Shown piece after piece: positions 7,528-15,356 of a stretch of 64,000 nt of DNA. The notes beneath the pieces are model-generated. The model was not told the DNA's origin. It saw nothing but the letters and a program-made list of their open reading frames with translations, and did not search any database. Position 1 is the first letter of the stretch. Each line of letters begins with the position of its first letter. Made by a program: the position numbers and the translations under genes. This DNA comes from Lachnospiraceae bacterium (GTDB lineage Bacteria > Bacillota > Clostridia > Lachnospirales > Lachnospiraceae). The DNA is taken from assembly GCA_017444015.1 (NCBI GenBank), contig JAFSXN010000139.1, positions 55,562 to 119,561 on the forward strand, written 5' to 3'.

Positions 7528-9114
7528 TTATGCTCTTTCAATTAAGCACGTATGTTTTCCCGATTCTGCGTCATAGTTTATTCCGCAAAGAATGATATTT
7601 CCGGCAAAAGGTTTCAGCGCAGCCGTGTATTTTCTGCTCTTTATCTGACTCAGAGCGCCGCCTGCCGTCCGGTTCCATTTCAACTCTACGACCAGAGCGG
7701 GCAGCCTTGAGCCTGAAGCAGGAATAAAGACCACATCAGCGATTCCTTTGCCGGAGGGCATTTCCTCTACCTTTATATACTTTCCGATCGCGGAAAGGTA
7801 AGCGTACTTGATGATCGCCCGCAAAGACTGCTCGTTATTGTAATACTGGGGAGCGTATTGTTCCTCTCTGATTTCAGAAAGAGTCTTTGCTACCTCTTCG
7901 CTATTTCCTGCAATCGTATTGTCTAATACATGATCGGCCCGTTTCATCAGCCTGATCCAGTGCTTTCCCGTATCCTCTGCTGCAAGAAAATTCCTGAATT
8001 CCCGTCGAACCTCCTCGTTTGGGATATGGGCTGTGTTATGCTCCGCATTGAAAGTCAGATACCCAAGATGAATGAGGAGCGTTACAACGTCATCCTTCGA
8101 GCGGAAGCTTTCCAGATCGTTCTGGAAACCGTCAGTATTGACGCTGATTTCCGAGCCTGCGATGAAGCTTGCTATGGTTTCCTGCAATCCGTCAAAATCA
8201 ATTTTAACATAATTCGTCAGCCCCTCAGCCGCGGATGTTTTTCCCCAGAATGACCGGCAGGCTTTGGCTTTCACAGCGCACATTACAGAATAGGGATTGT
8301 AGATCGTGGCAGTGCCTGGCAGTTCATATCCGTCGTACCAGAAGCTTACCTCGTTAAAGGGCATTCTGTTTTTTCGGCAGACCCTTTTTACCTCCGATTC
8401 TGTGAAGCCGGTATACTTTGCGAACGGACCGGGATTTAATATGGAGAATTCCTGGAAATCCGAAATGGCAGACTGGGAACCATTCTTTTGGATCGGCAGG
8501 ATTCCCGTCATATAAGCGGCTGCCACTGCTTTGGGCGTAAAATTAGAGTTTTTAAACCATCCCCGCAGCAGATTCATATAAGCCTCTTTTGCGGCTTCGT
8601 CGCCCTGCGCTTCTCTGATCACCATATCCCATTCATCAATGATGAAAATAAAAGGCCTCCCGTGAGACTGATCTATGCAGCGGAGGAGGAAATCATTCAA
8701 GGTATCATCCGGCTCCGGTTGAAAGCCTTCTGCGATCAGATCTTTCCAAAGAGCCCTCTGAATAATTCCGGTAAGCTCCATCAGAGAGCCGTTTACAGCC
8801 TTTATTCCGGAGATGAAACCGGAGATATCCAGGGATATGACATTGAACCGATTCAGGAACGACAGGTAGTCTGTTGTTCTTGCTATATTTCTATGGTCAA
8901 ACAGATTATGTGAATCACAGGAGCAGTCATAGTACGCTGTCATCATCTTGGCTGTCCAGGATTTTCCGAATCGCCTGGGTCTGCTGACACAAATCAGTTT
9001 GTTTTCCCGGCTGATCACCTGGTTTATCAGACGAAGCAGTCCTGTCTTATCCACATAACTGGCTCCGGCTATCTCAGCAAATGCCTGGTTGCCGGGATTG
9101 ATGTAGGTCCCCAT
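7528..9114 (-). CDS. AAA-ATPase-like / PD-(D/E)XK nuclease-domain protein
   Basis: A 528-residue protein of the AAA-ATPase-like (PF09820) plus PD-(D/E)XK (PF08011) type, abundant in gut Clostridia and Bacteroides and of unproven function. The N-terminus shows a Walker A-like SRPRRFGKSWTA (about 44-55) and Walker B FIFIIDEWDMV (about 155-165). Near the C-terminus GIADVVFIP and VVELKW supply the D...ExK nuclease pattern. Families of this build are suspected of roles with mobile DNA or defence. It is convergent with the preceding gene, only 16 bp between stops, and no terminator is visible there. Start ATG is at 9114. Confidence 0.88.
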   Translation of the reverse strand: MGTYINPGNQAFAEIAGASYVDKTGLLRLINQVISRENKLICVSRPRRFGKSWTAKMMTAYYDCSCDSHNLFDHRNIARTTDYLSFLNRFNVISLDISGFISGIKAVNGSLMELTGIIQRALWKDLIAEGFQPEPDDTLNDFLLRCIDQSHGRPFIFIIDEWDMVIREAQGDEAAKEAYMNLLRGWFKNSNFTPKAVAAAYMTGILPIQKNGSQSAISDFQEFSILNPGPFAKYTGFTESEVKRVCRKNRMPFNEVSFWYDGYELPGTATIYNPYSVMCAVKAKACRSFWGKTSAAEGLTNYVKIDFDGLQETIASFIAGSEISVNTDGFQNDLESFRSKDDVVTLLIHLGYLTFNAEHNTAHIPNEEVRREFRNFLAAEDTGKHWIRLMKRADHVLDNTIAGNSEEVAKTLSEIREEQYAPQYYNNEQSLRAIIKYAYLSAIGKYIKVEEMPSGKGIADVVFIPASGSRLPALVVELKWNRTAGGALSQIKSRKYTAALKPFAGNIILCGINYDAESGKHTCLIERA

Positions 9115-9170
9115 TGTTTTGCCCTTCTCTATACAGTCGGCTATTCAATCCCGATGGCTGAAAAATGCTC

Positions 9171-9199
9171 TTGTAAGGACTGATGCGGTATGATACAAT
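9171..9199 (+). promoter_or_regulatory. Sigma-A-like promoter in intergenic region
   Basis: TTGTAA (9171-9176), a 17-bp spacer and TACAAT (9194-9199) form a good housekeeping promoter on the plus strand. No convincing reading frame follows before the terminator at 9421-9464, which points to a non-coding or leader transcript. Confidence 0.5.
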
Positions 9200-9205
9200 A
9201 TATTT

Positions 9206-9464
9206 GCAGTTTTAGCTGTTCAAAAGATAGGATGATATCGAGGTGCATCGTCTGACAGGGTGGCAGCCCTGCCAGACAAAGTATAGCGAAGATACCGCTA
9301 CACCCTACAGATAGTTCTGCGATACACAGCTTCATTTTAAACCATTTGCCGGTATTGGTAAAGCGTATTTTGATCGAGAAGCTGTGCTTATGGCAGAAGA
9401 TTTGTTATTTCCGATAAGAGCGGATGTAAAGTGTAGACGTATGCTTTACATCCGTTTTTCTTTT
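9206..9464 (+). ncRNA. Candidate structured small RNA of about 260 nt
   Basis: The interval between a promoter-like site and an intrinsic terminator contains no convincing gene but several inverted repeats: TCTGACAGGG/CCCTGCCAGA (9251-9276, one mismatch), GTAT/ATAC with TAGCG/CGCTA alternatives (9281-9300), and CACAGCTTC/GAAGCTGTG (9325-9333 with 9378-9386). The longest plausible plus-strand frame from GTG 9243 codes only 23 residues. I do not recognise a known RNA family. A 64-codon minus-strand frame (9141-9335) exists but looks like chance. The rest of the 479-bp gap, 9465-9593, holds only the leader of the next gene. Confidence 0.35.
9421..9464 (+). terminator. Intrinsic terminator
   Basis: CGGATGTAAAG (9421-9431) pairs perfectly with CTTTACATCCG (9444-9454) around a 12-nt loop and is followed by TTTTTCTTTT. 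Confidence 0.8.
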
Positions 9465-9593
9465 GGGCGGAACGGGGATCCTTCGGGCCGATAGCGGTTG
9501 GGAGGATATTAGTTTAGAAGATTATCGGACTTTTGGCGGTTTTGTATTTGGGAAGCGCTCTATGGAAGACAGGAGAGCTTAAGGAGGATAGGC

Positions 9594-12500
9594 ATGAAGA
9601 AAAAATGGTTTGCGCGGATGTTGGGATTTGTTCTTGCCGTGGGGCTTGTTATGAGCTCGGGAGCTGTGGCGGTTTTGGCGGACGAGGCAATGGAAAAATC
9701 AGCGGATCAGGTAGAAAGTGCTGGAGCGACGAATACCGCAGCTGCTGAACGGGTAAATGAAAAGACTGAAGAAGAACCTTTAAAACAGGAAGATACTGTC
9801 GACCAACCTGAACAGGATATTACCTATGGAATCGGTACTGAAGACGGAGAGATGATTCCTGCTGCTTCTGAAGGAATGAGGGAAGATATTGATCAGGATA
9901 TAAATCCTGACAATATATATGATATCGAAATCGGAGAATATGAAGACGGCGATTATGAAGTATCGCCGGTCGGTGCAGCGAGTGACTTTACGGCAGATCA
10001 AGCTGTTTCTTGGGTGGCAGGATATGAGAATATCGATATAACAAAAGTGGGGGGATATAATTCTCAATGGGGAAATCAGTGCGTAGCTCTTGTTGCCGTT
10101 TATCAAAATCATCTTGGGGTTCCTGTGTCATATGTAGGTAATGCATATAATTATGCTTATTGGTCAGCGAGCAGTTTTTCCCCTTGGCAACAGATAAAAG
10201 GGGCTGATCCTCAAAAGGGCGATGTATTAATATGGACTGACGGTGATTATGGGCATTGTGGGATATATGTATCCGATAATGTGACCTATGAAGTAAATAA
10301 TAAAAATAGCGGATTGATATATGATGGTAAAGTTGAAGTTACTAAAATAAAAAAATGCCGTATGCACTGGTCTGGATATTGGGGAGTTTTGCGTCCGAAT
10401 TTTAAATCGGGAGGAGGAAATCCTATAGGCCATGTTGATTCTATATCTAGTGGGCAAGGAACGGTAACGCTACGCGGCTGGGTGTTTGATCCTGATATAC
10501 CTTCTCACCAACCCGCCATACATGTGTTTGCAGATGGGGCTAATCAAGACTGTGTGATTGGTACTGGGGTTTCAAATCAATACCGCCCTGATGTAAATAA
10601 AGCATATAATGGTCAAATTGGGGATTATCATGGGTTTGAATTCACACTTAATACTGATCGTGTCGGCGATCATGTGATATATGTTTATGCCATTAATGAA
10701 TCAGGAACTTCAGGAACGAATGTTCAGTTAAATTCTGGTGGTACCCATGTTGATATCAAGCCTGTATACAATCCGACTGGCGATATCAATAACATAGAAG
10801 GTGGGATTGGAGTAATAAAGATACGAGGTTGGGTGTTTGATTGGGATGATGCAAGTAAACAATTAGAGGTTCATGTTTTTGCAGATGGTGCAGAACAAAA
10901 AAACTATATTGGTAAAGGAATTGCAAATGCAAAAAGAACGGATGTAAATGAAGCTCATAATAAACAAGTTGGCGATTATCATGGTATAGATCTTACCATT
11001 AATACTACATTAAGTGGAAAACATACTATATATGTTTACGCAATCAATATAGGGTCGGGAAAAAATATCAGAATTCCTAATGATGGCGTAGCTGCTACGA
11101 TAACCCCCAAAATTTCAGTAACTGGTGTTTCCTTGAATAAATCGAGTGTAAATATGAACATTGGCAAAGCCGAAAGTCTTATAGCAACTGTAGCACCGAG
11201 CAATGCAACTAATAAATCCGTTACATGGAGTAGTGACAATACGAACGTTGCTTCAGTAAACCAGAGTGGAGTGGTTACTGCAAAATCAGCAGGCAAGGCA
11301 AACATCACAGTAAAGAGTGACGATGGAGGTAAAATTGCAACTTGCACAATAATAGTTGGTACAGTACCAACTATTGTAACGAATTCGCTTCCTGATGGCA
11401 AGATGGGAGAGAACTATTATGCGACCCTACAAGCTACCGGTACAGCGCCGATTACCTGGAGCAAAACTGCCGGTAATCTTCCGACTGGATTGACTGTTAA
11501 CTCAAACGGCACTATAACCGGGACTCCGACAGCTGCCGGAACCTATAGCTTTACAGTACAGGCGAAAAATAACTGGGGCAGCGTGACGAAGCAATTATCG
11601 CTTGCCATCGGTGGGATCGCACCGACTGTGACTACAACAGCTATTCCGGAGGGAAAGGTTGGCGTTCCTTACTCATTTACACTGAGCGCTAGTGGGACGC
11701 AGCCCATCACTTGGCATCTGAGTTTAGTTGGTGTCAATTTCAGAGGTTTATCCGTAGATAGTTCCACAGCGACTATAAGCGGTACTCCGACAACGGGCGG
11801 AATTGGCTTTGTACGTGTGTGGGTGGAGAATGCATATGGGAAAAGCGCTTCTGTAGATATACCTATTGTTATCTCTGCTGATAAGCCTGAAATCCTTAAT
11901 GAATATCTGCCGGATGCGACATTAGGTGAATTATATTGTGAAACATTATATATATCTAATATGGTGGGCGATAATCATTTTGTAGAATATGAAGGGGAAC
12001 AATGGCTTACTTATGAGCCTGAGTCAATCTTTTCTCGTAATGATGAGAGCTTTACAATGAGGGGATATCCTCAAATGACAGGCACCTTCACCTTCAAGCT
12101 GAAATATGATAACGGCTACGGGACTGCCGAGAAGGAATTTACCGTTAATGTAAAATCAAAGACAGGGGATGATACTGTAAAAAAATACACGGTCACCTTT
12201 GTCTCAAATGGAAAGACCTACAAAACCTATGAAGTGCTCAGTGGCGCGAAGATTTACTCTCCTGAAACGCCTGTCAGAGAAGGCTATGTTTTCGGTGGCT
12301 GGTTTATAGATTCAAAATATACTGAGGAGTATGATTTTAGTACAGCAGTTACTTCAAATCTGAAGTTATACGCCAAATGGACAAAGAATGATTCGGAGCC
12401 GGGAGATGGAGAAGAGGAAGAAACAGATTATTCCGCCTTTATGATCGTCAGCGAGAAGCTGAGTCTTTCCAATACGGTATTCGAAGAGCTTGAAGAGAAG

Positions 12501-13391
12501 CCGGATCGTTATATTGTAAAGAACAGTAGAATAGCCGCAATCAGCAAGGATATGCTTACAGGAAAGAAAGCCGGAACCACAACGGTTGAAGCTCAGGTGA
12601 ACCGCGATGGAAAATATCAGGCTATAGCGACTTGTGAAGTGTCGGTTATGGCAAAGCCGAAGTTTAAATTTACAAGACCCTTTACTTACGAGGGACAAAG
12701 CTTTAACGCCGCGGACTATCTGATCTGTGACGATGATGTCGCGAGAGCGGTTACTCTCTGGGAAAGCGCCAAGGGAAGTGTCGTAGAGGTAAACGATGAG
12801 AAGGAAGGAATCTTTGAGGTGACCGGTCCGGGAATCGCAAAGATCACTGCTTACTTCGGAGAAAAGGGAAAGACCGGAACGGTGAAGCTTAGCGCTACCG
12901 CAACAGTAAAGCTGCCCTCTTTTGCCAGGGAAGAATATAAGCTTGTGCTGGGAGCAAAGCAGACTCTTTCTATGAAGAATGTTAGCGGGAGCATGGAACC
13001 GGAATGGGAAATTGACGGAGACGATATTTTAGAGCTATCCGGTATGACAAACAAGCAAGGTGTTTCCACAGGTAAGGTTACCATATTCGCTGCGGGAGCG
13101 GGTGAGTCGACCCTGACAGCCACGATCGACGGTCAGGAGTATAGCTGTCGTATCGTTGTACCGGAGCCGACTTTGTCTTCAGAAGAACTGGAGCTGAAGC
13201 CCGGAGGAAGTAAGATCATAAGCGTCAAAGGAAGCAAGCTGAAGAAGAGCGATATCGAGTGGAGCTCCGAGGACGAAGAAATTGCTACGGTTGTCGGTGG
13301 AAAAGTTAAGGCTATCTCTTCCGGAGAGACAGTTATTAGCGCGATTGTCGGCAATACGACGCTTGAATGTTTGGTGGTGGTCACAGAGTAA
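9594..13391 (+). CDS. Secreted CHAP-domain, Ig-like multi-domain surface protein
   Basis: A 1265-residue secreted protein. A signal peptide covers about residues 1-30. After an acidic stretch comes a CHAP amidase/peptidase domain (about 150-265) with Cys163 in NQCVALVA and His221 in YGHCGIYV, expected to cut peptidoglycan. Two copies of a domain ending VYVYAIN and containing HVFADG follow (about 280-390 and 396-500). Then come a BIG_2 Ig-like domain (about 509-590), two or three He_PIG-type Ig domains (593-852), a Listeria-Bacteroides repeat (GWF...YAKW, 863-932) and a C-terminal module (943-1265) shared with the protein at 39558. No LPXTG is seen. AAGGAGG precedes ATG 9594. The CHAP and repeat part is more AT-rich than the C-terminal part. 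Confidence 0.9.
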   Translation: MKKKWFARMLGFVLAVGLVMSSGAVAVLADEAMEKSADQVESAGATNTAAAERVNEKTEEEPLKQEDTVDQPEQDITYGIGTEDGEMIPAASEGMREDIDQDINPDNIYDIEIGEYEDGDYEVSPVGAASDFTADQAVSWVAGYENIDITKVGGYNSQWGNQCVALVAVYQNHLGVPVSYVGNAYNYAYWSASSFSPWQQIKGADPQKGDVLIWTDGDYGHCGIYVSDNVTYEVNNKNSGLIYDGKVEVTKIKKCRMHWSGYWGVLRPNFKSGGGNPIGHVDSISSGQGTVTLRGWVFDPDIPSHQPAIHVFADGANQDCVIGTGVSNQYRPDVNKAYNGQIGDYHGFEFTLNTDRVGDHVIYVYAINESGTSGTNVQLNSGGTHVDIKPVYNPTGDINNIEGGIGVIKIRGWVFDWDDASKQLEVHVFADGAEQKNYIGKGIANAKRTDVNEAHNKQVGDYHGIDLTINTTLSGKHTIYVYAINIGSGKNIRIPNDGVAATITPKISVTGVSLNKSSVNMNIGKAESLIATVAPSNATNKSVTWSSDNTNVASVNQSGVVTAKSAGKANITVKSDDGGKIATCTIIVGTVPTIVTNSLPDGKMGENYYATLQATGTAPITWSKTAGNLPTGLTVNSNGTITGTPTAAGTYSFTVQAKNNWGSVTKQLSLAIGGIAPTVTTTAIPEGKVGVPYSFTLSASGTQPITWHLSLVGVNFRGLSVDSSTATISGTPTTGGIGFVRVWVENAYGKSASVDIPIVISADKPEILNEYLPDATLGELYCETLYISNMVGDNHFVEYEGEQWLTYEPESIFSRNDESFTMRGYPQMTGTFTFKLKYDNGYGTAEKEFTVNVKSKTGDDTVKKYTVTFVSNGKTYKTYEVLSGAKIYSPETPVREGYVFGGWFIDSKYTEEYDFSTAVTSNLKLYAKWTKNDSEPGDGEEEETDYSAFMIVSEKLSLSNTVFEELEEKPDRYIVKNSRIAAISKDMLTGKKAGTTTVEAQVNRDGKYQAIATCEVSVMAKPKFKFTRPFTYEGQSFNAADYLICDDDVARAVTLWESAKGSVVEVNDEKEGIFEVTGPGIAKITAYFGEKGKTGTVKLSATATVKLPSFAREEYKLVLGAKQTLSMKNVSGSMEPEWEIDGDDILELSGMTNKQGVSTGKVTIFAAGAGESTLTATIDGQEYSCRIVVPEPTLSSEELELKPGGSKIISVKGSKLKKSDIEWSSEDEEIATVVGGKVKAISSGETVISAIVGNTTLECLVVVTE

Positions 13392-13422
13392 CTGAACCCC
13401 GGACAGACTTAAAATAAACCCG

Positions 13423-13509
13423 AAATGTTGACAGACAGACATTTTAACTTTCTGAAATGTTGATCTGTCAACATTTTTTATTCCTAAAATATTGATGAAT
13501 GGACATTTT
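13423..13509. repeat. Three 23-bp units at exact 32-bp period
   Basis: Units at 13423-13445, 13455-13477 and 13487-13509 each begin AAATRTTGA and end ACATTTT, with starts exactly 32 bp apart. The middle unit is a near-perfect palindrome and doubles as a terminator; the outer units are only partly palindromic. The 32-bp period is about three helical turns, so bound proteins would sit on one face of the DNA. Confidence 0.7.
13455..13479 (+). terminator. Intrinsic terminator of the CHAP protein gene
   Basis: AAATGTTGA (13455-13463), TCTG loop, TCAACATTT (13468-13476), then a short T-run to 13479. It is AT-rich, and lies 64 bp after the stop codon. Confidence 0.6.
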
Positions 13510-13699
13510 GGAATTCTTATTCTTGCAAACGCAAATTATTGTTAAGGCGGAGGATAATGTGCGCTCGAAGGGTCTGAAAGCATATCGCGACAAATTTTTA
13601 CCGGAAATAGCATATCGTATTTCAGCCTCCGATTATCGTGATCAGGATTGGATGCTCAATATTCCGCTCTGGTGCGCAGGGTCAATAGAGGCGTTATAG
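13499..13699 (+). pseudogene. Remnant of an AAA/DUF4143-type ATPase gene, C-terminal end only
   Basis: From about 13540 the frame reads VKAEDNVRSKGLKAYRDKF then DYRDQDWMLNIPLW, which closely resembles the C-terminal end of the large clostridial ATP-binding proteins with DUF4143 (typically about 400 residues; the VKAE...KSLKAY and DWxxNIPLY pattern is characteristic). The ATPase domain and everything upstream are missing, and residues before VKAE are unrelated. There is no good ribosome binding site. I call it a gene fragment left by deletion. The rest of the 446-bp gap 13392-13837 holds the repeat array, a terminator and the promoter of the next operon. Confidence 0.6.
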
Positions 13700-13720
13700 T
13701 CGATATAATTCATTTTTCCA

Positions 13721-13749
13721 TTGCATTTACGCTTGTTTTATGGTAGTCT
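13721..13749 (+). promoter_or_regulatory. Promoter of the DUF3798 ABC operon
   Basis: TTGCAT (13721-13726), 17-bp spacer, TAGTCT (13744-13749); about 88 bp of leader precede the lipoprotein start. Confidence 0.45.
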
Positions 13750-13837
13750 TTTTTTGTTGCGCAGGGCCGAAATTCGGGGTTTTTCATACGATCCGGTCGA
13801 GGTCTGCGCAGGTAAGTAAAATCTATGGGAGGTAAAC

Positions 13838-15148
13838 ATGAAGAGAAAAATTGCAGCATTAGTAATGAGTTTGGCAATGACCGCTTCGCTTGTTGCCTGC
13901 GGAGGGACCGCGGGAACGGCTCAGATCGAGACGGTCGAGCCCCAGGCAGCGGCTGAGGAGACAGCGGAAGCTGAGACCGAAGAAGCGGCTCCGGCTGAGG
14001 AAGCGGAAGCGGCAGCTGAGACAGAGGAAGCAGCGGGCGATTATCATATCGGTATCGTAACCGGTTCGGTTTCTCAGTCCGAGGACGACAGAAGAGGAGC
14101 GGAAGCGTTCCAGGCAATGTACGGCGAGGACCGCGTAAAGCTCGCGATCTATCCCGATAACTTTACAGAAGAATTAGAGACCACGATCCAGACCATCGTT
14201 AACCTTTCGGATGATCCGGAAATGAAGGCCATTATCGTTAACCAGGCGATCCCCGGAACGACCGAGGCTTTCCGTCAGATCAAGGAAAGAAGACCTGACA
14301 TCCTCTGTATCGCGGGTGAGTCCCACGAGGATCTTCCCGAGATCGGAAGCGCGGCTGACCTTGTTTGTAACAACGATTTCGTAGCGAGAGGCTATCTGAT
14401 CATCCGTACAGCGCACGAGCTGGGATGCGATACCTTCGTTCATATTTCCTTCCCTCGTCATATGTCCTATGAGACCATGAGCCGTCGTGTAGCGGTTATG
14501 AAGGAAGCTTGTAATGAGTTCGGTATGGAGTTCGTTCTTGAGACCGCTCCCGACCCGACGACCGATGTAGGTGTAGCGGGCGCTCAGGCTTACGTTTTGG
14601 AGCATGTTCCGGAGTGGGTTGAGAAGTACGGTACAAACAGCGCATACTTCTGTACGAATGACGCTCATACAGAGCCGCTTCTTAAGCAGCTTCTCGAGTA
14701 CGGCGGATACTTCATCGAGGCTGACCTTCCTTCACCGCTTATGGGATATCCCGGAGCTCTGGGACTTGACCTGACGGAAGAAGCAGGCGACTTCGAAAAG
14801 ATCCTTGCCAAGGTTGAGGAAGCAGTAGTTGAGAAGGGCGGCGAGGGCCGTTTCGGAACCTGGGCATTCTCTTACGGCTATACCGTATCCGCGGGACTTG
14901 CGCAGCACGCTATGAACGTAATCGACGGAACCAGCGAGCTTGCTGATATCGACGATATCGCAAAGGCTTACGGCGTATTCTCACCGGGAGCGAACTGGAA
15001 CGGATCCAATTATACGAACGTTGAGACCGGCGTAAAGAGCGACAATGTATTCCTTGTATATCAGGATACCTATATCATGGGCAACCCGGGACATTATATG
15101 GGCTCGACCGAGGTAGAAGTACCTGAGAAGTACTTTACGATCAAATAA
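13838..15148 (+). CDS. DUF3798-family lipoprotein, ABC substrate-binding component
   Basis: A 436-residue exported lipoprotein. The signal ends in LVAC with lipidated Cys21, followed by an Ala/Glu-rich linker to about residue 66. The remainder (YHIGIVTGSVSQSEDDRRGA onward) matches my memory of the DUF3798 family, which has a two-lobed periplasmic-binding-protein-like fold. Its place directly before an RbsA-like ATPase and two permeases makes it the likely substrate-binding subunit. The ligand is unknown; the co-linear arabinofuranosidase gene suggests a sugar, but nucleoside-like ligands are equally possible for this transporter type. GGGAGGT precedes ATG 13838. Confidence 0.88.
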   Translation: MKRKIAALVMSLAMTASLVACGGTAGTAQIETVEPQAAAEETAEAETEEAAPAEEAEAAAETEEAAGDYHIGIVTGSVSQSEDDRRGAEAFQAMYGEDRVKLAIYPDNFTEELETTIQTIVNLSDDPEMKAIIVNQAIPGTTEAFRQIKERRPDILCIAGESHEDLPEIGSAADLVCNNDFVARGYLIIRTAHELGCDTFVHISFPRHMSYETMSRRVAVMKEACNEFGMEFVLETAPDPTTDVGVAGAQAYVLEHVPEWVEKYGTNSAYFCTNDAHTEPLLKQLLEYGGYFIEADLPSPLMGYPGALGLDLTEEAGDFEKILAKVEEAVVEKGGEGRFGTWAFSYGYTVSAGLAQHAMNVIDGTSELADIDDIAKAYGVFSPGANWNGSNYTNVETGVKSDNVFLVYQDTYIMGNPGHYMGSTEVEVPEKYFTIK

Positions 15149-15178
15149 ATAAAAATCAGACGAAGGTCTGAGCAAAGC

Positions 15179-15217
15179 AAAAGGAAAGGAGCGGAACATA
15201 CACTCCTTTCCTTTTTG
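15179..15217 (+). terminator. Terminator or attenuator after the lipoprotein gene
   Basis: AAAAGGAAAGGAG (15179-15191) pairs with CTCCTTTCCTTTT (15203-15215) over an 11-nt loop. The pyrimidine-rich 3' arm has five T's near the end. It probably lets only part of transcription continue to the ATPase gene. Confidence 0.65.
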
Positions 15218-15259
15218 CGGAAGTGTATATAACGCTTTGCGATAACAATGAGTGGAAAT

Positions 15260-15339
15260 GATTCGTTCTGCAAAGCAGAACGAATCGGTTCAAACTAAAG
15301 TTTGAACCTAAGTGCACAATTCACTTCGTGAATTGGCAC
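15260..15339 (+). promoter_or_regulatory. Tandem array of three perfect hairpins before the ATPase gene
   Basis: GATTCGTTCTGC/GCAGAACGAATC (15260-15271 and 15275-15286), GGTTCAAACT/AGTTTGAACC (15287-15296 and 15299-15308), and CAATTCAC/GTGAATTG (15317-15324 and 15328-15335) with an outer GTGC/GCAC helix and one bulged A at 15316. The three abut each other. They may shield the downstream mRNA or represent REP-like elements. Confidence 0.65.
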
Positions 15340-15356
15340 AGAGAGGAAGTTTTGCT

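Noticed and set aside
9141-9335. 64-codon minus-strand frame with a hydrophobic N-terminus
   Set aside because: No ribosome binding site or known motif, and it overlaps inverted repeats of the candidate RNA; codon pattern looks random.
13423-13509. Three regularly spaced repeats as a minimal CRISPR
   Set aside because: Only 9-bp gaps between units, imperfect repeats, and no cas genes; better explained as operators or terminator-like palindromes.
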